Source: Laccaria trichodermophora | Lineage: Eukaryota; Basidiomycota; Agaricomycetes; Agaricales; Hydnangiaceae | Direction of reading: 5' to 3' | DNA length: 64,000 bases | Assembly (NCBI GenBank): GCA_018417955.1 | Contig: JACTVC010000038.1 | Coordinates: forward strand, 401,708 to 465,707 | Shown here: piece by piece, positions 59,128 through 64,000 of the stretch | Layout of the letters: each line of letters opens with the position of its first letter | Numbering within the stretch: the first letter of the stretch is position 1 | Program-made: the position numbers and the translations under genes | The notes under the pieces: model-generated | What the model was told of the DNA's origin: nothing | Database searches by the model: none | What the model saw: the letters and a program-made list of their open reading frames with translations, nothing else

Positions 59128-59780
59128 TATTCATAGGAAGTAATCTTCATAGGGAGTAGTTCATACCGTTTCGGCAGGAAAAAGAAACAAGGATATGTTT
59201 GAGAAGAGGATGCTGGTAGAGGAAGGACATGCGAACATTTTGGGTGTCGGTATCAGCGCATGCGCTCATATATGACGATTCGTAGACGATTTCGACGGTG
59301 CGCAATGGTGAAAGGCATCCAACGTACTCATTTCAATTGGAAACGACGGCGCTCATTGACGAGTGCTTGTCCGTCCCGAAGAAAACAGTTTTTGGTGAGT
59401 TGTAAACTCCAATACTTCGATTGACTCTTTACAATGTGTACAGGACATGACCTATCCGAGAAACGGCACAGGTAGTAATGGGTAAGTACGCTTGCAACGT
59501 CGCCCAGCCGCTCACCTTTGCCACTCTCCAGATTCAGCGCTACCAATGACATCCACAGTCGTTAATCGCGACCACCCGCGACAATCCTGCTTCCAAACGA
59601 GGGTCTACGGCCGCCCGTTTAATGGACTGTCGCTTGAAGATCGTCCACGTTAACGCCAAACGGAACCTGCAAGATGAAATGTAATGATAGCTGGACCCTG
59701 GACCCGTAAGAAGTCAATGGTGTTTTTTTTTCGAGGAGCTACTATTTTTATTACAATTTACGTAAGTTTTTGTCATTATT
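59128..59780. other. Repeat-derived sequence without intact gene
   Basis: The plus strand near 59570-59650 reads RVYGRPFNGLSLEDRP, a fragment with a TE-like look, and the minus strand from 59552 has a 74-codon open frame without recognised similarity. No intact gene. Confidence 0.35.
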
Positions 59781-59809
59781 CTAGGTGGGGTTCAGACTAA
59801 GCCATGGGC

Positions 59810-60230
59810 GATGTCTCGTCCGAGCCTTCATGGGTACCGCAGGCTCCTGGAACTGCCATGTAAGCATCGCAGCGCTAAAGGAAACGTCAGGCGCTGAATG
59901 TTTTGCGAAAGCGTACTTACGAGGCAGACGTTGCTCGCTATGTCGACTTCCTGACAATTGTGTCCAGAGCTTAGTACGCTCGCCTTCACCGGTGTCTCGT
60001 CGGAGCCTTCGACGGTACCCCAGCCTCCCGAAGCCGCCATGCAAGCATTGCAGAGCTAAAGGAAGAATCAGGCGCTGAATGTTTCGCGGAAGCGTACTTA
60101 CCTCCGCGCCAAAAACTTCAACAGCCTCGTCGTCCATCCTCGCTGCGCTTGTGAGGCAGACGCCGCCCGCTATCTCAACTTCCTGAGAATTACGCCTAGA
60201 GCCTACCACGCTCGCCTTCACCGCTGCCCA
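59810..60230. repeat. Direct tandem duplication, about 190-bp unit
   Basis: The block CTTCATGGGTACCGCAGGCT (about 59826) to CTTAGTACGCTCGCCTTCACC (about 59990) is repeated as CTTCGACGGTACCCCAGCCT (about 60008) to CCTACCACGCTCGCCTTCACC (about 60223). The second copy carries a roughly 45-bp extra segment (CTCCGCGCCAAAAACTTCAA). On the minus strand both copies read through one open frame (60251 to 59781), giving internal repeats such as VGSRRNSQEVEIAGGVCLTS. Confidence 0.75.
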
Positions 60231-60419
60231 AAGGTCTTTGATCTTCTGCAATGTCTAACAACGCCTCAGCTCATACGACGATAAAGATTGAGGCTGTACC
60301 AACCAATCTTAATTTCCCATAGCGCCTGCCTTTATCCATTTTATTTGCTTTTGGGACTTTCGGGTATTGTTGTTGTGCTGTCTCGTGATGGTGGTGTAAG
60401 AAGATGAGAATGGTCCAAA

Positions 60420-60567
60420 CGAGAACACGCAAATGAGAGCACGCAAACGAGAACACGCAAATGGGAACACACAAAACGAGAACACGCGAAACGAGAACAC
60501 GCAAACGAGAACACGCAAACGAGAACACGCAAACGAGAACACGCAAACGAGAACACGCAAACGATAA
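60420..60567. repeat. 14-bp minisatellite
   Basis: About ten units of ACGCAAACGAGAAC with variants (CAAATGAGAGCACG, CAAATGGGAACACA, AAAACGAGAACACG). The last five units are nearly identical. 14 is not a multiple of three, so on the minus strand the repeat cycles through frames, giving runs of RVLVCVFSFACSRL. Confidence 0.85.
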
Positions 60568-60580
60568 CGGAAGATCATCA

Positions 60581-61503
60581 TCAAGATATCCATCCTCGAC
60601 GGCGAGATCTCTCTGGACGTCGTATCCCCAACAGCATCTGGTCCACATCTGATCCTTCCCCACCAGAACCTGGTGGAACGTCGCCGTGTAGGCTGGAAAT
60701 CGACATTCCGGAGTTCGCTGAAGCAGAACGGCGATGAGAAGGTTTTACCTCTGTGAGGAGACGATCTTCATCATCGTTAGATGCCGCCTTCGTATTCCAA
60801 TCATTCCGGAGGCCCTCGTTCACCTTTTTCGGCTTTTTTTGAGCCGTTTCGGAAATGGCTCTGAGGTGAGTAAGTGAGCAATAGTCGACAACGATTGTTA
60901 ACGTTTGACTTACACTCCAGGACCTTCAGCGGCCTTCCGCTTATTACCATCCATGGAAGGCGTTGCCGGCGTACGAGCGGCCTCGATTCTCTTCCTCAAT
61001 TCACCTTTTGATTCCTTCTTGCCAGTGGGTCTTGGTGCGTTGTCCTCATCCGACTCGTTGAGGACTTCATCCTCACTTCCACCCTCTTGGTCCTCGTCTT
61101 CAGGAACATATATGTCGTCGTCTGGGAGGGTTGTCTATGGCAGCTGTGTCAAATCAACTCGGGATCAGACTGGGCGACATATCATCTGGCACTGCTTGAG
61201 TTGGTCTCTGAGACCGGGCAGTCTTTTTTTGTGTGTTGGGGGTGGATGGTTAGCTTGGAGAAGCCTGAGCTTGTCGTCCTTATCCATGACATCTTCAAGG
61301 TGAGCGGCATTCTTGATCGCATCTTCCTTCTTCTGGGCCTTACTGTTCTTCTCCTGAAGTTTTTGCTCCTTCTCAGCAGCCACCTGCTCACTGGTGCGAC
61401 GGGGCTTCTTGTCTTTTTCAGTTACTCCAGGATGGGGGTCACGGTTCGCTCGGAGAGTAACCTGAAGAGTGCGAGGAAGAGGTAGCGCGGATTTTGGGGG
61501 CAT
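60581..61503 (-). CDS. Basic, TE-associated protein of unknown function
   Basis: Three exons on the minus strand, 61503-61179, 61121-60914 and 60860-60581, give 270 aa. It starts MPPKSALPLPRTLQVTLRAN. A Lys/Glu-rich helix follows (VAAEKEQKLQEKNSKAQKKE), then an acidic block (DDDIYVPEDEDQEGGSEDEV) and a basic stretch (GELRKRIEAARTPATPSMDG). The C-terminal part contains KKPKKVNEGLRNDWN. This protein type is repeated many times in mushroom genomes near transposons. Here it ends at 60581, immediately beside the 14-bp minisatellite, where relatives continue, so the C-terminus may be truncated. The first intron uses a GTCGCC donor, the only choice that keeps frame. Its role is unknown. Confidence 0.6.
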
Positions 61504-61551
61504 GGTTCGAAGTCAAAGGGCGACGGTTGCCATTCGCAAAAAAGGAGATAC

Positions 61552-62290
61552 GCACTCATGGTGCCATGTTTGTACCAGCTATCCTCGGTAGCGACAAAAC
61601 AACGGTGTCTGTTGCAACGGGCCAGAACGAATTCTATCCGTTATACACGTCGATCGGAAATGTTCATAACTCTGTGCGACGCGCTCACCGCGGCGCCGTT
61701 TCCCTTCTAGCTTTCCTCTCCATCCCGAAAAGTGAGTCGTCTACATTGTATTTTCCCGTCTGGTCACTGACGACCAAATTTAAAGCTTCCAAGGATTATA
61801 CGGATGATGTGAACTTCCGCAAATTCCGCCGGCAGCTGTTTCATACGTCACTTGACCATGTCCTCGCATCGTTACGCCCTCACATGACCACTCCTCGCGT
61901 TACGCGCTGCGGAGATGCCCATTACCGACGTGTGGTCTATGGCCTTGGACCCTATATTGCCGACTACCCAGAACAAGCTCTGCTTGCATGCGTTGTTCAG
62001 GACTGGTGTGCAAAGTAAGTGAAATAGTTTTGGACGTAATCTCCTGCTGACAGATTAATTTAGGTGTACAGCACCTTCCGACAATTTGGACGGTCCGATT
62101 GGGGGTCGCCGTTCCCAGGTTCTCACTGATACCTTACTAGAAGGCTGCACGCTGAAAGAGTTATGGGATGACTATGGTATTGTTGGCGACGTTATCGTAC
62201 GTCATCCTTATCTTGCTTGCACAATCTTCTCAATAATGATTTTAGCCATTTACGGACTCCTTTCCTCGTGCAGATATCCACGAGTTGATA
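61552..62290 (+). pseudogene. Internal fragment of a Plavaka-like transposase with introns kept
   Basis: Exons at about 61552-61730, 61786-62014, 62064-62197 and 62247-62290 join in frame. They read THGAMFVPAILGSDKTTVSV, FYPLYTSIGNVHNSVRRAHR, TSKDYTDDVNFRKFRRQLFH, LDGPIGGRRSQVLTDTLLEG and ELWDDYGIVGDVI. The last exon reads PFTDSFPRADIHELI and then homology stops abruptly at about 62290, where relatives continue APDLLHQ. The start is equally abrupt, just outside the minus-strand gene at 61503. All introns retain GT-AG ends and there is no internal stop, so this is a young copied segment, not old decay. Confidence 0.75.
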
Positions 62291-63158
62291 GGGACCATTC
62301 TTCCCTTTCTCCTCCCTGATGGTGATCTACCCCCCCACGCTCCCCATCCACAACTTCCACCTCTGCCAGTTCCCTATGACGATGAAGGGGAGGAAGCTAG
62401 TCGAATCAGCGTCTCAATCTCCTTCTTGATGAACTCTTCGTACTGCTGTTCTGTAAGCTTGCCTTTGCCGAGCTTAGCACGAGCTTGACGAATCTCTTTA
62501 GTTTGAATGACACTTTGACACCTAGCTTTGCTACGCACGTGGAACCGTCATCCCTTGTCACTTGACCATCACCAGCGGGGACATCTACGCGCTCGACCTC
62601 CTCGCAGTACCCAAATCTGCCCCTCTTGTCCGGCTAATGAGGCACTTGTACCGCGTCACCTGTATTGATAACTTTATTTGCTTTCGCGGTTGGTTATAGC
62701 TATTTTGGTATGTATGTAACCGCAACGCCGCAGAGGAGAAGTCGCAAGTGGATGTATTGAACAAAAAACGCAGAGCGGAATTTATATTTAGTACACAATA
62801 TCACCGAACGAGGTGTCGCTCTTTCTCTGAGACGACCCTACTTCTTCTGCGAAGCTTCGCAGAAGAAGCTTGGGCGAAGAATTCGAGCAATAAGTACAAT
62901 CATGTAAACATGGGTAATTATCATGACGATCAGACGTTTTAAGTCCCCTCTCAGCCCTTTGGAGGCGGACCACGTGAAGACATCGATCACGCCTACATGA
63001 TCAGTCGAAACCTTGATGTTCATATGGTTTCCTTCATGGAAGGAATGCGCCTAGGAACATAAATTAAACACGAGATTTTGGAGATGGTAAAATTACGCAC
63101 TACTTCAGCTTCATCGCTGTGCGTTGGAAGTTAGTAAGTTGATAACAAAGTCAAATGA
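62291..63158. other. TE-derived patchwork
   Basis: The minus strand at about 62505-62376 reads RQARAKLGKGKLTEQQYEEF and IKKEIETLIRLASSPSS, the end of another TE-associated ORF. A perfect palindrome lies at 62841-62868. No intact gene is seen. Confidence 0.4.
62841..62868. repeat. Perfect 28-bp palindrome
   Basis: CTTCTTCTGCGAAG followed by its exact reverse complement, centred on AAGCTT. It could be a fused pair of short terminal repeats or a dimeric binding site. Confidence 0.9.
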
Positions 63159-63159
63159 T

Positions 63160-63869
63160 TACTGTAATTTACGTTTCTTGGGTAGCCCTCCTTGGAAGGC
63201 ACATTCTCCATGAGAACCGACGAGAAGACCTGCTTCCATCAAATAAGTAACTGGGCCATGTTTCTCCGAGGTGTTACTGACCTGTCGCATCAACACGCCA
63301 ATTCTGGGGACGGCCACTTCCAACGGCCAATGCAGATAAGGTAGTGGGATTGAAAGCGAGAAATTCCACAGGCCCGTCATCAAGTGAACGGACGAAGAGG
63401 GATAGAAAATCCCCTGAAGGTAGGGTCAGAAAACCATGTGAATTGAGGTGTACAGTGACGAACATTATTTCCTCGCACATGAACGTGGATCATGCCATCG
63501 TGACAACCAAAGGCGAGGGTCTTCGTAGGACTCTGGGTTGAAGACATCCAGGTGGCGGCCATAACATATCCATTAGAGGAAAAAATCGTTTGGTGAGTAT
63601 CGGATTCCAGATCCCATACCACCAGTAAGCCGTCCTCGCCTGAGGAAAATGTCATTGTTATGCCATATGAAAAATTCAAGTGGAAATCACCTCCGCTGAG
63701 TAAGTGAGCGCCGTCAGAGCTCAGGCAGAGTGTCCTGATCTTGCGGGTGTGTCGAATTAGAGCCTTGTGCTGGTAAACCTTCAAAATTTTGAATGAGATC
63801 ATGAGGCAAAGGAAGTGATTCTACAGTGCGTACCGAGGGGTTCTGATGTCTTCCAGGTTTCATCGACAT
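63160..63869 (-). pseudogene. Truncated WD40 paralogue of the gene at 49643-51222
   Basis: Minus-strand exons 63869-63834, 63778-63691 and about 63639-63463 read a start MSMKPGRHQNPS, then HTRKIRTLCLSSDGAHLLSG, EDGLLVVWDLES and LAFGCHDGMIHVHVRG. These correspond to the first repeats of the longer gene, and the 88-nt second exon has exactly the same length and phase. The next block (LDDGPVEFLAFNPTTLSALA, then GSGRPQNWRVDAT) is in a frame that no GT-AG join I found can connect. After a short exon ending PKKRKLQ the coding stops, without the later repeats or the anchor. It is probably a decayed or shortened copy. Confidence 0.6.
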
Positions 63870-64000
63870 GAGGTAGAGGAGATGGTTATTGGGGGTGGTC
63901 AGTTTTCTTTCTGTTTGCGCTCCGAAGGCAAAGGCGCGATCTTTAACTGCCTCAATGACAAGGGGGTTGCTAGCATATATAATTAACGAGTGCTACAATC

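Noticed and set aside
60309..60663. Cys/Leu/Val-rich repetitive minus-strand frames over the minisatellite
   Set aside because: They are products of reading a 14-bp repeat in three frames, not evidence of a protein.

Overview
This is a basidiomycete (most likely Agaricomycete) chromosome segment. Protein-coding genes are broken by many short GT-AG introns of about 45-60 nt, and the gene content is fungal: a Tsp2-type tetraspanin, a WDR7-like protein, TAF4, mitochondrial processing peptidase beta and serine-rich single-pass receptor-like proteins. The mobile-element families (Plavaka-like and Tnp2-type transposases, tyrosine recombinase, hAT and mariner MITEs) are those common in mushroom genomes. 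Species cannot be named from the sequence alone.

Layout. 0.4-1.6 kb: a TIR-bounded repeat. 2.0-9.0 kb: compact host genes (O-fucosyltransferase-like enzyme, TAF4, a conserved single-pass membrane protein, tetraspanin). 9.6-13.7 kb: a minus-strand, very intron-rich stretch in which I could rebuild one complete small membrane protein and several further membrane-type exons. 14.1-19.3 kb: a 20-exon WDR7/rabconnectin-3-beta-like gene. 19.4-40.1 kb: a nested transposon island. An old, CpG-poor background (tyrosine-recombinase element, Plavaka relic) was invaded by two hAT MITEs with perfect 8-bp target duplications, a mariner-type element with TA duplications, and a younger-looking three-gene Tnp2-type element (28.7-35.7 kb) that separates the two halves of the Plavaka relic. 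40.1-51.2 kb: host genes again, with three paralogous single-pass receptor-like genes, a decayed class III CoA-transferase, mitochondrial processing peptidase beta and a tail-anchored WD40 protein. 52.9-59.1 kb: a second, apparently intact Tnp2-type element with its convergent companion gene and a small divergent gene. 59.8-64.0 kb: a patchwork of tandem duplications, a 14-bp minisatellite, TE-associated ORFs, an internal Plavaka fragment that still has its introns, and a truncated WD40 paralogue.

The most interesting themes are: (i) two independent Tnp2-type elements with the same tail-to-tail arrangement of transposase and a conserved companion protein of unknown role; (ii) a nested insertion history that can be read from target duplications and CpG depletion; (iii) an undescribed cluster of small membrane-protein genes; (iv) a three-member receptor-like family that differs mainly in its tails. 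Exon joins were made by hand from splice consensus and frame continuity, so boundaries are inferred even where the family is clear.
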